Positions 1 through 10,695 of a DNA stretch of 64,000 bases are shown here, in pieces. Below the pieces are notes generated by a model. It did not search any database, was not told the DNA's origin, and saw only the letters and a program-made list of their open reading frames with translations. The DNA comes from Adenophora triphylla var. japonica (taxonomy: Eukaryota > Streptophyta > Magnoliopsida > Asterales > Campanulaceae). The stretch is from positions 372,001 to 436,000 of the forward strand of contig JAFEMH010000165.1 of assembly GCA_022495995.1 (NCBI GenBank), in the 5' to 3' direction. The translations under genes and the position numbers were made by a program. Positions within the stretch are counted from its first letter, which is position 1, and each line of letters starts with the position of its first letter.

Positions 1-2710
1 CCTTGATGTTAAGAAACAAAATAATATTGAAGATATCTATAATATAAATGGAAATCTAAACCGAACAATATGAACAACGCGTTCATATGGCATTGCCGGA
101 TTGGTCAGATAAATAAGAAACATATATCTAAACTCCATTAACATGGACTTTTAGACTCATATGACCATGAATCATTTGAGGAATGTGGATCTTATTTATT
201 GGGATTATTGACCAAACCACCCTACACTAAGAGTAGTGGGAGGGCTAGTGACTTATTGGTCATTATACATGAGATGTATGTGCACCATTAAGTAGCATTG
301 CTAGGGGAAGACTTCAGTATTTCATCACATTTCACTAAAGACTTATCTAGATATGACTATGTCTATCTGATGAAGTCCAAAGGTGAATCGTTTGAGATGT
401 TTCGAACATTTCAAGATGAAGTGCAAAACAACTTAGCAAAACTATTAAGTACTTCGATTAGATCGAGGTGATGGATATTTGAGCCAAGAGTTTGACAATC
501 ATCTCAAAACTATGAAATCGTTTCAGAGTTGACTCCACCCGGAACACCACATTGTATGGTGTGTCTGAAAGGAGGAATTAAACCTTGTAGGACATGGTTC
601 GTTCGATGATGTGTCAATTAGACTTTCCTATATCCTTTTGAGGATATGCATTAAAAATGATGCGGTCACACTAAATCGAGTCCCTACTAAATCGGTTCCT
701 TAGTTCCCACATGAGATGTGGCATGGAAGAAAACTTAGTTTGTCTTTCATGAAGATTTGGGGTTGCGAGTCTTATGTAAAGAGACTTGTCTCTTATAAGT
801 TAGCACCAAATTTGACAAAGTTATTTTCGGAAATTAATCTTACAACCGCAAAGAGAACAAAACGTTTGTTGCTCTATACGATTCATTTATTGAGAAATAG
901 TTTCTCAATAAAGAATCTAGTGGGAGTAAAATTAATCTTGAAGAAAGTTCAAGAACTCGAAAATAATATGGAACCAAGAGTAGAGACGGAACCAAGTTCA
1001 CAAAGGAGTTGTGGAACCGGTTCAAGATGCACAAGTACATCGTAGATCGGATAGGTTACAATCCGAACCAAGAAATATTGATTTCATATATCGGAAAGTA
1101 GTAAGGTGGAAGTCATTGAGAATGACGATCTTACTTCCTATCTTAAGGCGATGTCCACTCCTAATTTGGATAAATGGTTAGTAACCATGGAATCCGAATT
1201 ACAATCCATGTTTGACAATCAAGTTTGGAACTTGATTGGGCTACCTGAAGATGTAAAAACTAAAGGGTGCAAGTAGGTCATTAAAGACCGACATGGATGT
1301 GAAGGTGTATACTTTCATGACTAAGGATTGTAACAAAGGGATTTAGGTTAATTCATAGTATTAACTATGTTGAAACCTTTTTCGCCGGTTACAATGTCGA
1401 AGTCTGTTAGAGTTTCAATTGCCATTATCACATATTGTGACTATGTGATATGACAATTGGATGTCAAATGACTTTCTTTAAATGGAAAGATTATTAAGGA
1501 TGTGTATAGTACACAACCCGAATAGTTTGTCGATCCAAGAAACCCTAATAAAGTATGCATGTTGCAAAGATCCATAAGATGGGTTGAAGTAAGCTTCAAG
1601 GAATTGAAATCTTCGTTTTGATGAATTGGTCAAAGAGTTTGACTTCATCAAAGTACAAAGATTAATCTTGTGTATGCATGAAATTCAGTGGGAGCATAGT
1701 ATTTTTTCTATTGTTTTATTACAATGATATCTTACTCATTGGAAAAACAAGTTCCGACACTTAAGACTGTTAAGTCTTGGTCAAGAAAAGGTTTCTCAAT
1801 GAAAGATATGGGTGAAGCCGCTTACATCCTTGGCATCAAGATCTATAGAGATGTATCTAGAAGGATAAATTGGTTTAAGTCAAAGTATCCACATTGACAA
1901 GATTCTTAGAAGATTCTAAGAAGAGTAGCTTGTCAATGGGTCATAGTATTTCTCTTAGCAATATTCATTGTCTTATGACAACTGATGAGCAAAAGGGAAA
2001 TGAATGAAGTTTCATATGCTTCGGCATTCGGATCTGTCATGTATGCCATGATTTGTACTAGACCCGGCATCTCGTATGCTCGAAGCATGATGAGTCGATA
2101 CCAATCTAATCCTGATGTAAACCGTTGGATGGCAGTCAAGATGGTCCTTAAGTACTTAAGAAGAACTAAGGATACGTTCTTGGGATTTGAAAGATTGGAA
2201 GTTAATCTTGTTGTAAGGGTTACATAGATGCTAGCTTCCAAACTGACAAAGTTATTTTAAAATTGCAATTAGGATTTATGTTTATGCTTATTAGAGGTGC
2301 AGTTTTGACTGGAAGAGTTCCAAGCAGAAATTGTAGCCGATTCTACTACTAAGACCGAATTTTAGCAACATATGATGTGGCTAAAAGAGGCAGTTTGGAT
2401 CAAAAGTTCATTAGTATTTTGAAAATTTTCCAAGTATCACTAATCGGTGAAACTTTTGTTATGACAATAGTGGTGCCATTTGTGAAAACAATGGAACCAA
2501 GGTCACAACAGCGATCCAAACACTCACTTAGACGTTCTTCGAGGAATTTATAAAGAATGAGAAGACGTTAAGATATACAAAGTATCAACCGATGATGACA
2601 TAAGGGATTCACTTATAAAGACCCTCGCACAGGAAGAAGCATGATGGTCATGTTAGATCCATGAGTATTCGATACATAAATGGAGCCTAGCGCAAGTGGG
2701 AGACTTTTGG
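1..2710 (+). pseudogene. Decayed Ty1/copia polyprotein (element G), 3' part
   Basis: This is the internal region of a copia retrotransposon, cut at the left window edge and broken by many stops and frameshifts. In order I can read a GAG-pre-integrase-like stretch near 90-290 (LWHCRIGQINKKHISKL), an integrase tail near 716-800 (MWHGRK.SLSFMKIWGCESYVKRL), RT pieces near 1160-1900 (KWLVTMESELQSMFDNQVWNL, then MKDMGEAAYILGIKIYRD), and the RNase H lead-in near 1985-2227 (SYASAFGSVMYAMICTRPG, SRYQSN). This is the usual copia order of integrase, RT, RNase H. A purine-rich tract (CAAGTGGGAGA, about 2694-2704) precedes the 3' LTR. No single reading frame survives, so it cannot be functional. The 5' LTR and gag lie outside the window. 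Confidence 0.85.
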
Positions 2711-3544
2711 TGTAATGCCCTAGGCTTTAGTTATGTTTAACTGAGAACCGTTATGTATCATCTTTATCGTTTAAGTTTATTATTTGATAATTATATAATT
2801 TACATATTTATTGTAATAATCTCCGTCCCTGATTATTAAGAGAATAATTAGTATAATTTTCAATGGATAATCATATGATGATTATATGCATAGAGATGCA
2901 CATTGAAATTATGGGTACTTGTTAGTGAACAAGTGACTGGACTTGACCCGTATGAGATTTATGTCATGGTCAAATGTCATAATTAAATCTCATATGGTCA
3001 CTTCATTTAGTCCCTAGACCTGAGATTATCATGACCTTACATATGATGAAAGTCATGTTTGATTTTAGTCAAACGATATCTTAACACGATATTTATAAAG
3101 GCTATCTTTGGCATGATCGGATTCATGATGGGAAGGATGATAAGTGAAGATGGAATTTGTCCCTCGAAAGAGAGATGTTTTGCTTGGGCCCCTCGATGAG
3201 TGATAATGATGAAAAATGTGTGGCCACACCCCAATGCGATTGGATTATCATTATACTCAAGATCGAGAAAGCATTGAACAAATACAAGTTGACGTGGACC
3301 ATGACTTGTGTTCAATATAATATCGTGAGACAAAGGGAGAAATGGAAGTGTAACATTGGAAACATGAACTCTTACGTTATATTATTTGGGTAGACATAAT
3401 AGCTTGCTAGAGTCCGCTTATGTCTTATGAGGGTCGATATGATCGAGCTCATTGCCAACATAATATAATCCTATTGGGTCATACACATCTAGAATGAATT
3501 GGTTAAACAAAAGGAAGAAATGATTGAGAGTTCCTGAAATGGCT

Positions 3545-3640
3545 TGTTCTGTAGCGCGATACAACTGGCCATCTGGCATGTTCTGTAGTGCGACACAACT
3601 GGTCGTCTGGCATGTTCTGTAGCGCGACACAACTAGCCAC
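3545..3640 (+). repeat. Three-copy 34-35 bp repeat upstream of the LTR TATA box
   Basis: Three imperfect units contain a CTGTAG-type lead followed by a 15-mer: GCGATACAACTGGCC at 3555-3569, GCGACACAACTGGTC at 3590-3604 and GCGACACAACTAGCC at 3624-3638. They lie about 60-150 bp upstream of the TATA box, where U3 enhancers usually sit. Related 15-mers at similar spacing occur in Ogre A (19666-19714 and 20339-20386). Confidence 0.7.
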
Positions 3641-3700
3641 AGAGGCGGTTTACACTTGTTTCCTAATTTGATTAGGGCACAAACTTTAATACTAAAGTAG

Positions 3701-3708
3701 TATAAATA
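3701..3708 (+). promoter_or_regulatory. Putative TATA box of copia G LTR
   Basis: TATAAATA lies inside the LTR, just downstream of the repeated motif array and about 400 bp before the LTR end. This fits the U3/R boundary. It is inferred from sequence and position only. Confidence 0.5.
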
Positions 3709-4197
3709 TGAGTCTGTAAACAGCCGAAATAGAACCAAATTTTTCAATAGAAAATTCACACCAAAAAGGTTTCTCAATATTTCTTCCATAGGTTTAAGAA
3801 TCTAGCAATTCTCAAGAACTGTTCTTGGTTCATACTAACGTGTGGATACTACTAGAGGGTCTTCGCTCGAACGCGATCAAGGCCTAGAGTTCAAATTGTC
3901 CAAAGCAATCTGAGGTTTTGAAGATCGAAGATTGTGATTCAAAATCACACTGATAAATTGTTCGATAGCTCAAGACCGAAAAGCAATAAAGGTTGGTAAA
4001 TTCTATCTCATAGGAATTCAATTTAATCGTATAGAACGGATCTTAGGGCTTTGGGTTTTCTGTTATTTAGATGCTTATTCCGCTGCGCATGGACCCATAA
4101 AACCCAACAAAAGCATCTTTCTTTTTTTCGAAAACTCCAAGTACTCCTCGATTTTGCTTATTACGGCTAGACTTTGAAGCTTTTCTCTATTTTCGCC

Positions 4198-5141
4198 ATG
4201 GCTAGGGTGTTAGGTTTTGAGATGGGGGGAATATATGGGTATAATTGTATGAATCTTAGGATTTACAAAAGGTTAGACGGCCCATGGAGAGAGTTAACCT
4301 TAGAAGAGTGTATTACCATCTTAACCCAATAGAATTTGTTTTTTAGTGAGATTGGGTTTCCTGCTGGTGAGAGTATGGGGGCATGCCCGTTGACGACCCA
4401 CGGGTTGTCCGCTTTTGTCTCTTTAACAAACTGATAGACCACCTAATAATCTTTTATATTAAGTCAAATAAACCTCATTTTCCTTGCTAGAGACTTCCTT
4501 TTTCGGGGGAATCTATGTCGCCCATAGGTAGTTCATCTCCCTCTTTGTCTAGGACGGATTCCCATGTTTCCTTGTCTTTTATAGATATGGCGAACAACGA
4601 TCAACAGAACGCTGCCAATTAGAGTGAGGCATCAACCTCCTCCTTAAGAATTGTGAACAGGTTTTGCTCCATAGTGGTCGTTGGTTATAACGAAAGGGGT
4701 TACGTGGCCCCCAGGTCTCAGGTTGGTAGGAGGTCGGTTGAATCCCACATTAAGATCCTCCACGACCACTTCGAGGTGCCAAGGGAGGACTTACAGCTGA
4801 CTTACTACATCGATAATGAAAGGAAGGCCCAGTCTTGGACGCATTGGGCCCTTAATTCGAGTAGGGTGGCCTTCTATTACGGCCAGTTCGAGGTAGTTTT
4901 GAGGCTTCATTTAAATCCATTCATCTGTGAATTTCTCGAGTGTATGGCCGCCGTCCCAATGCAGCTCGGAGCCAATGCGATTAGGGTGTTGGTCGCCTTT
5001 GAAATGGTATGTCGACTTGTGGGATATGAGCCTTCTAAGCATGTCTTTAGGATGTTTTTTAAAGTGGTGGTCAAGTTTGCAAAGTTTCAAGGTCTAGTAT
5101 TTTTCATTTTCCGGCAATGGAACCAAACTGATGATTCATGA
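4198..5141 (+). pseudogene. Fragment of 'putative gypsy type transposon' protein (Transposase_28-like)
   Basis: Two coding-like pieces are visible. The first, from ATG 4198, reads MARVLGFEMGGIYGYN and ends at a stop near 4330. The second is an open 162-codon run at 4653-5141. The second piece has VGRRSVESHIKILHDHFEVP, then VVLRLHLNPFICEFLECM and IRVLVAFEMVCRLVGYEP. This pattern is typical of the plant family annotated as putative gypsy-type transposon (Pfam Transposase_28). That domain is carried, often antisense, by Tat-lineage Ty3 elements. The C-terminal coiled coil is missing here and the sequence after 5141 is non-coding. It is most likely the relic of a Tat-type extra ORF into or beside which copia G inserted. 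The family call is from pattern recall, not a search. Confidence 0.6.
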
Positions 5142-5711
5142 ATCGTCCGTATCAGTCATAGGCTAGCTATAGGTTGTAATCCAGCTACTTAGACTTGAAA
5201 CCACGAACAAACGACTAGCCATGATTGTCTCCGGCTAAGACCTACGGCGTGATAATGAGATATTATGTATGAGATTATTAAATTTATTGAAACAATTATA
5301 TCTCAATAGACAAAATAACGTTACCTTTTTATGTTAAGTATGGAATGATATTTATAGTGTTGTGGTTGGATGTATATGAATCCCATAAATCATGCAGGGA
5401 AAGTAGGCGTAAACGTTTTCAAAAATGTAGGAGGCGGTTACTTATGACGACGTGGGTTTACGCACGTTTAGCTTGATCGAGGTCCCCCAATAGGTTTAGG
5501 CCGACCCGATCCATGCCTTGGCCAGACAGAGATTATACAAGGGGTAGATAGTGAGTCGGACGAAGTTAGGTCGGGATAAAGGAAGGTCGGACAATAAACT
5601 TGATCGACTGGATCTAGTTGAATGAGTGCACGTATTTCAGTGATGCTTTAATGGGCTTGTTATGTTTGATGGGCCGTTGGGCCTGTTTGGAAGTGGTACG
5701 ATACGTTGGGC
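5142..5711. other. Intergenic stretch, no gene seen
   Basis: No ORF of note, RNA gene or repeat pair is visible. The sequence is probably decayed transposon DNA continuing from the fragment on its left. Its last 8 bases (CGTTGGGC, 5704-5711) are the left target-site duplication of hAT-1. Confidence 0.6.
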
Positions 5712-5897
5712 TAGACGTGTCCATTTTATAAACCGAACCGGTCAACCGGGAGGTTGAAAACCGGTCAAAACCGGGTCAAACCGGTCAAAAGCGGTTAACC
5801 GGAACCGGCTAACCGAAACCGGTAATTGGCCGGTTCGGTTAAGGTTTGAAATTTTGAAAAACCGGTCAACCGCCGGTTAACCGCCGGTTTTTGACTT

Positions 5898-6002
5898 GCT
5901 CGGCCGAGTCATATGAGTTGCTCGGCCGAGCATAACCTTCCAGTGTGTTAATTTCCAATAACGGTCATGCTCGGCCGAGACATATGAGTTGCTCGGCCGA
6001 GC
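5898..6002. repeat. Left subterminal palindrome array of hAT-1
   Basis: Four copies of GCTCGGCCGAGC or one-base variants start at 5898, 5920, 5969 and 5991. They form two pairs with starts 22 bp apart, and the pairs are 71 bp apart. The same palindrome recurs near the right end. hAT transposases are known to bind short subterminal repeats, so these are candidate transposase sites. Confidence 0.8.
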
Positions 6003-6341
6003 ATAACGCCAGAACTCATTCCAACGGCTACTTTTTCAAAAACTAGCCGTTATGTTCGTCAGAACTTTAACTTGGGCAGTCAAAAATTAAAAAAAAAATA
6101 TTTTTTTCCTAATTTACTAACTATAAATATCACCTCCTTCCTCCCATTTTATTTCCACATTATTTCTCTCTACTCTTTCTCTTCTACTCTCAAATATTCA
6201 GATATTATCTCACCCTCATCCAATTTTCAGTTAAATATTGTCTCATTTTCAGTTAGTTTTCTAACGAAATTAATGCTTTTCTCCATTTTCATCCATTTTT
6301 AAGCTCCGTTTTGTTTCCAAACTTCATTTTATCTTACACAA

Positions 6342-8559
6342 ATGGCTGAAATTCAAAGAAGAAGCAATTTAGGCAAGTTCGTTGTTGGTTCTTCCTCCCC
6401 CAACGATGATTTTGATCATCAAAATCCAAATATTCAACAAAATGAGGAAGAAGAACAAGTTTAAATTGAAAGTGGTAATGCTAGGAGTAGTAGGGGCAGC
6501 CGAGCTAAGGGAGGTGGTCGGGGTCGGGGACAACGACAACCCCCTAGAGAAAGAGAGCCGCAATTCGATACCTTCGCCATCCATTTCACCAAAAGAAAAA
6601 TTACTTCCGAGGATGATTATAATTTTCGAGCATGTTGCAACTATTGTAATGCGACTTACGCATTCAAAAGAGGCGGAGGGCATGGGACGCTCAACAAGCA
6701 TTTGGCGGCAAAACATCCCGACAAACTTGGCATTTCTGCTTCACAAACTCAATTACAATTTCAACAACGTAGTTCGGGTTCGGGTGCACAAGGTTCGTCT
6801 TCCCCTTCTTCCGTCCTTTTTAAATTTGACAAGTGGGTTTATAGGGATGAACTAGCCAAATTTATTGTTGTTAAAGGCCTTCCTTTTAATTTTGCGGATT
6901 GTGATTTTTATGAAAATTTTGCTCGCCTTTCTTTGAACCCCGCCGCCACGAGAGTACCACGTACGAATCTCGTACGTGATATTACTAGAGTGGTTGAAAG
7001 ATATAAAAAAGATTTAATTGGTGTTTTATCAAAATCAGAAAATAAAGTTTCAATTTGTGCCGATGGTTGGAGTGATCATTGGCAAAGAAATACTTATTTG
7101 GGCGTTACTTGCCATTGGATAAATAATTCATGAAAAACCCAAAAAAGATTAATTGCTTACAAAGATTTTGAGCCACCGCATTCCGCGGAAAATATTTGTG
7201 CGAAATTGCTTGAGATTTTTCTTGAATATGGTATTTTAAATAAAATATTTACTATTTCATTTGACAACGCAAGTGCTAATACGACTAGTTTGACCGATTT
7301 AATTACCGTTTGTCAACCATCACTTGGAGGTAAGTTTTTTCATATTAGATGTTTACGTCATATAATTAATTTATGTGTTAGAGATGGTTTAGATGCATTA
7401 GAAACTCATGTTAAGCCAATTAGACGAGCTCTTCAATTTATTTCAAAAAAAAAATCTAATACAAAAAAATGGATAAGATTTTTAAGAAGTAAAAGTGTGT
7501 CGGACAAATATTTTACTTACGATGTTTCAACTAGGTGGAATTCCACCTATAAAATGGTAAGCGATGATTTTGCTTATAAAGATCTCCTAAAGCAATTTTT
7601 TATGTCAATTGGCTATCATGAACCTCTATTTACTCATCATTGAAATGCATGCATTAATTTATGAGAATTGTTAAAGATTTTTAATACCGCTACTTTGGCT
7701 TTTTCGGGAGTTTATTATCCAACTTCTATTTTGGTGCTAGAGCATTGTATTGCAATTGTTACTATTTTTGACAATTTAAAAGAATGTCCTATTTTAAACC
7801 AATGCATTTTTAACATGAGACAAAAGTGGCTTAAATATTTTGACACTATTCCGTTTCTTTTCTTGGTTGCAAAGTTATTAGATCCCCGAGTTAAATTAGA
7901 TGATTTAGAGTCCATTATAACTTATTATTATATGAAATTATATCCCGATGGTGACGGTAGTTATGAACTTCCGTCAATTATTGTTAATGACACAAAAAAT
8001 GATTTGATTAACCTTTTTAATGAGTATAATGCCTTATATGGAAACACTTCTCAAAGCCAACAACATGAAGATGATTCCTCTACTTCTCAACCAAGTTTTA
8101 CTAGTGGGGATCCATATAATTTTTTTGCAAATTTGTATAGTAAAAAAATATGATCCTTCTCGAGGTTTATCTTCATCATCATCAAACCTTCCCATGGAGT
8201 TAGAAACGTATTTCACTACAAACTTTGAATTAAATCAAGATCCAAATTCAAATGAATTTGATGTTTTACAATGGTGGTCAAGAAGGAAAGACATTTATCC
8301 TATACTTTCCATAGTTGCTAAAGAAGTATTAGCCTCTCCCGCTTCAACGGTGACAGTTGAATCGGCATTTAGCGTTGTTGGAAATGTTTTGAATGAAAGA
8401 CGTTCTCAACTAACAAGTGAAAACTTGGAACATCAACTTTTACTTGGTGATTGGGTTAGAGCGGAAAAAAGGCAACAAGACATGCCTTATGATGAGGATC
8501 TATTGGATCCAAGATATCAATACGATGTCGAGGACTCCACGAAAAGTAGTGATGAATGA
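6342..8559 (+). pseudogene. hAT family transposase (BED finger, RNase H-like core, dimerisation domain), broken
   Basis: This would be the DDE-type transposase that excises and inserts hAT-1. From ATG 6342 one frame runs to about 8150 with premature stops near 6462, 7131, 7641 and 7662, then shifts frame for the C-terminus. Domains in order: a Gly/Arg-rich N-terminus; a BED zinc finger (CCNYCNATYAFKRGGGHGTLNKHLAAKHP, cut here in description only, near 6630-6725); the catalytic core, with ICADGWSD and FDNASANT; and the region around HIRCLRHIINLCV and STRWNSTY. Last comes the C-terminal dimerisation domain (LASPASTVTVESAFSVVG near 8330-8390). The stop near 7641 falls where hAT-2 has a Trp codon, and the stop near 7131 falls where hAT proteins usually have Trp. 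The rest of the gene is well preserved, so inactivation is fairly recent. Confidence 0.9.
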
Positions 8560-8794
8560 ATGATGTTTTAGATTAATTTTTATTTTAATTAGACTAGTTT
8601 AGACTTTAGATTAGGTTTATTTTTAATTAATTGTAATAGTTAGGTTGAGGTAAAGGCTCCTAAATGTCCCCCCTTATTTATAAAAGGGTAAGGTTGGTTG
8701 TCCCCCTCTTTATAATTTTATTTTGATTAATAAAATTTAAGGGTACCGTCCCTTTTTTCTTTTATATACTTTTGTTTCTTTTTTAAAAAAAAGT

Positions 8795-9065
8795 TAAGTT
8801 TTCTTTCTTTCAAAATTCATAACTTTTTTTATAAATCTTTTTTCAAAAAATGTATGTAGTAAACTTAAGTCTAAAATAGTCTTATTTATCCAAAAAAAAT
8901 TGAAAAAAATTAAAAGTTATTTTTTTCAAAAAAACCGTTAACTTTTATTTCTTAAAAAATTCATAACTTTTTTTATAAACCTTTTTGCAAAAAATGTATG
9001 TAGTAAACTTAAGTTCAAAATAGTCTTATCTATCTAAAAAAAAATATTGAAAAAAAATAAAATTA
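8795..9065 (+). repeat. Tandem duplication (~146 bp unit) in the AT-rich 3' part of hAT-1
   Basis: Two AT-rich units follow each other. Each contains ATTCATAACTTTTTTTATAAA, then TGTATGTAGTAAACTTAAGT (at about 8849 and 8995), then an AAAATAGTCTTAT segment. They lie between the transposase stop and the right palindrome array. No coding sequence is present in 8560-9121. Confidence 0.7.
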
Positions 9066-9121
9066 ATATACTACATACAAAGTTAACGAAAACTGTTAAA
9101 AAATTAACTAAAAAATGATAT

Positions 9122-9284
9122 GCTCGACCGAGCACTACTATATGACTCGGCCGAGCAACCCTCAACCCCTAAACCCTAAAAGGGTTGCTCGGCCGAGCAA
9201 CACCAAAGACTCGGCCGAGCAACCCTCAAACCCTAAACCCTAAAAGGGTTGCTCGGCCGAGCAACACCAAGGACTCGGTCGAGC
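9122..9284. repeat. Right subterminal palindrome array of hAT-1
   Basis: Six copies of the palindrome or one-base variants start at 9122, 9145, 9187, 9209, 9251 and 9273. They form three pairs with 22-23 bp between starts, repeated every 64-65 bp. Short telomere-like tracts (CCCTAAACCCTAAAAGGG) separate the pairs. The layout matches the left array. The adjacent 9295-9456 is AACCGG/CCGGTT-rich like the left terminus. Confidence 0.8.
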
Positions 9285-9607
9285 AGATCCAAACCGTCAA
9301 ACCGGAGGTTAACCGGATAACCGTTAAAACCGTGAACCGCCTAAACCGTAACCAGTTTAGCCGGTTAGGCGGTTCGGTTTCGGTTGGACATTTCAAGGTT
9401 GAAAATCGCCGATTTTTAACCGGCTAATCGGCGGTTTAATGAACCGGCCACCTCTACGTTGGGCATTGTTCATCACTTTTATTTTGTTTACTATCAAACT
9501 TTATTTTTTTCATTTTTGTTATCATACTTTATGGTAAAAATGAAATAAATTTGAACATAAGATTTGAGTTTTAAATGACATTGTTTGTGGCGCAATGATA
9601 AAATAAA

Positions 9608-10143
9608 GAGTAGGTCTGCTGAGAAACGCGTTTCTCCATAACTATGGAGAAACGTGCTTTTAATAGCCAGAAGCTATGCGTTTGATAACCAGAAAAAAAT
9701 TTCTGGATATCAGTCTCAAAGGGTTCTGGATATCCAGAAGCTTTGGAACGGATATCCAGAAGCCTTTGGGCGGATATCCAGAAAAAATATATTTGAAGCC
9801 AAATCCAAGGCCAAGACCAGAAATTGCTTATTGAAGGTTTCTGGATATCCAGAAACCTTCAAATGTGTATCCAGAAACCATCAAATGAATATCCAGAAAC
9901 ATTTTGAAAGTTTCTGGATATTCATTTTGAAGGTTTTTGGATATCCAGAAACCTTCAAATGTATATCCAGAAACCATCAAATGAATATCCAGAAACATTT
10001 TGAAAGTTTCTGGATATTCATTTTGAAGGTTTCTGGATATCACTTTCATAAGCTTCTGGATATCCAGAAGCCTTGTCGCGCGACAAGTCGGGCCCCGTTT
10101 CTCCATAAGTTACGGAGAAACGCGTTTCTCCCCAGATTTTGTG
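9608..10143. mobile_element. Foldback/MITE element with ~40-bp inverted ends
   Basis: The left end reads CTGAGAAACGCGTTTCTCC... and the reverse complement of the right end reads GGGGAGAAACGCGTTTCTCC..., matching over about 40 bp. The 9-bp sequence TAAAATAAA flanks both sides (9599-9607 and 10144-10152), the size made by Mutator-like elements, but it is AT-rich and could be chance. The interior is packed with the palindrome TTCTGGATATCCAGAA and a direct repeat of about 110 bp (roughly 9840-9950 and 9955-10040). There is no credible coding sequence. Confidence 0.7.
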
Positions 10144-10152
10144 TAAAATAAA

Positions 10153-10695
10153 AAAAGTAAAAAAAAAACATGATACAAATGAAACACGCTCCAAATTAAC
10201 AGTAAAATGAAAAAAAATATATATAAATCCTTGACACTTGACATCAAAAACACTATTGGGGATTAGGGCATGGTTAGCGACCGGAGAGAAGCCAATTGGA
10301 ATTTGGACGTGATTCTGACATTTATAAACATCATTAAATCACCGGGAACTCTTAGATATATTTTACCTCTAATTCTCTATGGACTTTACGGGAAATATTA
10401 AAGATTACATATCTTCTTTAATAACTGGAGAGCATATTAGGGACCTTAATGAAATAACCCCTATTTAATTTTGATAACCGTTAATCAACAATTTCCCACC
10501 CATGCTTCTCTTCCCTCCCCTCTTTCTGCAGATCTTTACAATCGATATCTCCCCTCTCGAAATCCCTAGTTCATTGAATTAAGCCAAACCCAGATCCAAA
10601 AAAGAACAATTCATTTGTAAAAAATATTTCGATAAATCTTTCCTCAAGCGTCAAACATTTCATGTAATCATAATAATTGAAAACAGAGCAGTGGA
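10153..10695 (+). promoter_or_regulatory. Upstream region of the DUF569 gene
   Basis: This AT-rich non-coding stretch lies between the foldback element and the DUF569 start codon. The last 200 bp are pyrimidine-rich (CTTCTCTTCCCTCCCCTC), as is common in plant 5' leaders. No TATA box or operator can be named with confidence. Confidence 0.35.

Larger units (their letters stand above)
2711..4109 (+). mobile_element. 3' LTR of copia element G
   Basis: The LTR starts TGTAATGCCC right after the polypurine tract and ends CCCATAAAACCCAACA, giving the TG...CA ends of an LTR and a length of about 1.4 kb. A TATA box (TATAAATA) lies at 3701-3708. The segment just before the end, TTCCGCTGCGCATGG, is typical of the U5 edge of plant copia LTRs. 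The partner LTR is outside the window, so the ends rest on position and terminal bases only. The 5 bases after it are AAAGC, a candidate target duplication that cannot be checked here. Confidence 0.75.
5712..9456 (+). mobile_element. hAT transposon 1, complete ends, decayed transposase
   Basis: The element is bounded by an exact 8-bp target duplication, CGTTGGGC at 5704-5711 and 9457-9464. Its terminal inverted repeats start TAGACGTGTCC on the left and TAGAGGTGGCC on the right (reverse complement). Both ends continue into CCGGTT/AACCGG-rich sequence and then arrays of GCTCGGCCGAGC palindromes. An 8-bp duplication and TAGAG-type ends are hallmarks of hAT elements, and the internal gene is a hAT transposase relic. 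The length is 3.7 kb. Several in-frame stops and one frameshift make it non-autonomous, although the ends look intact and could still be moved in trans. Confidence 0.93.
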
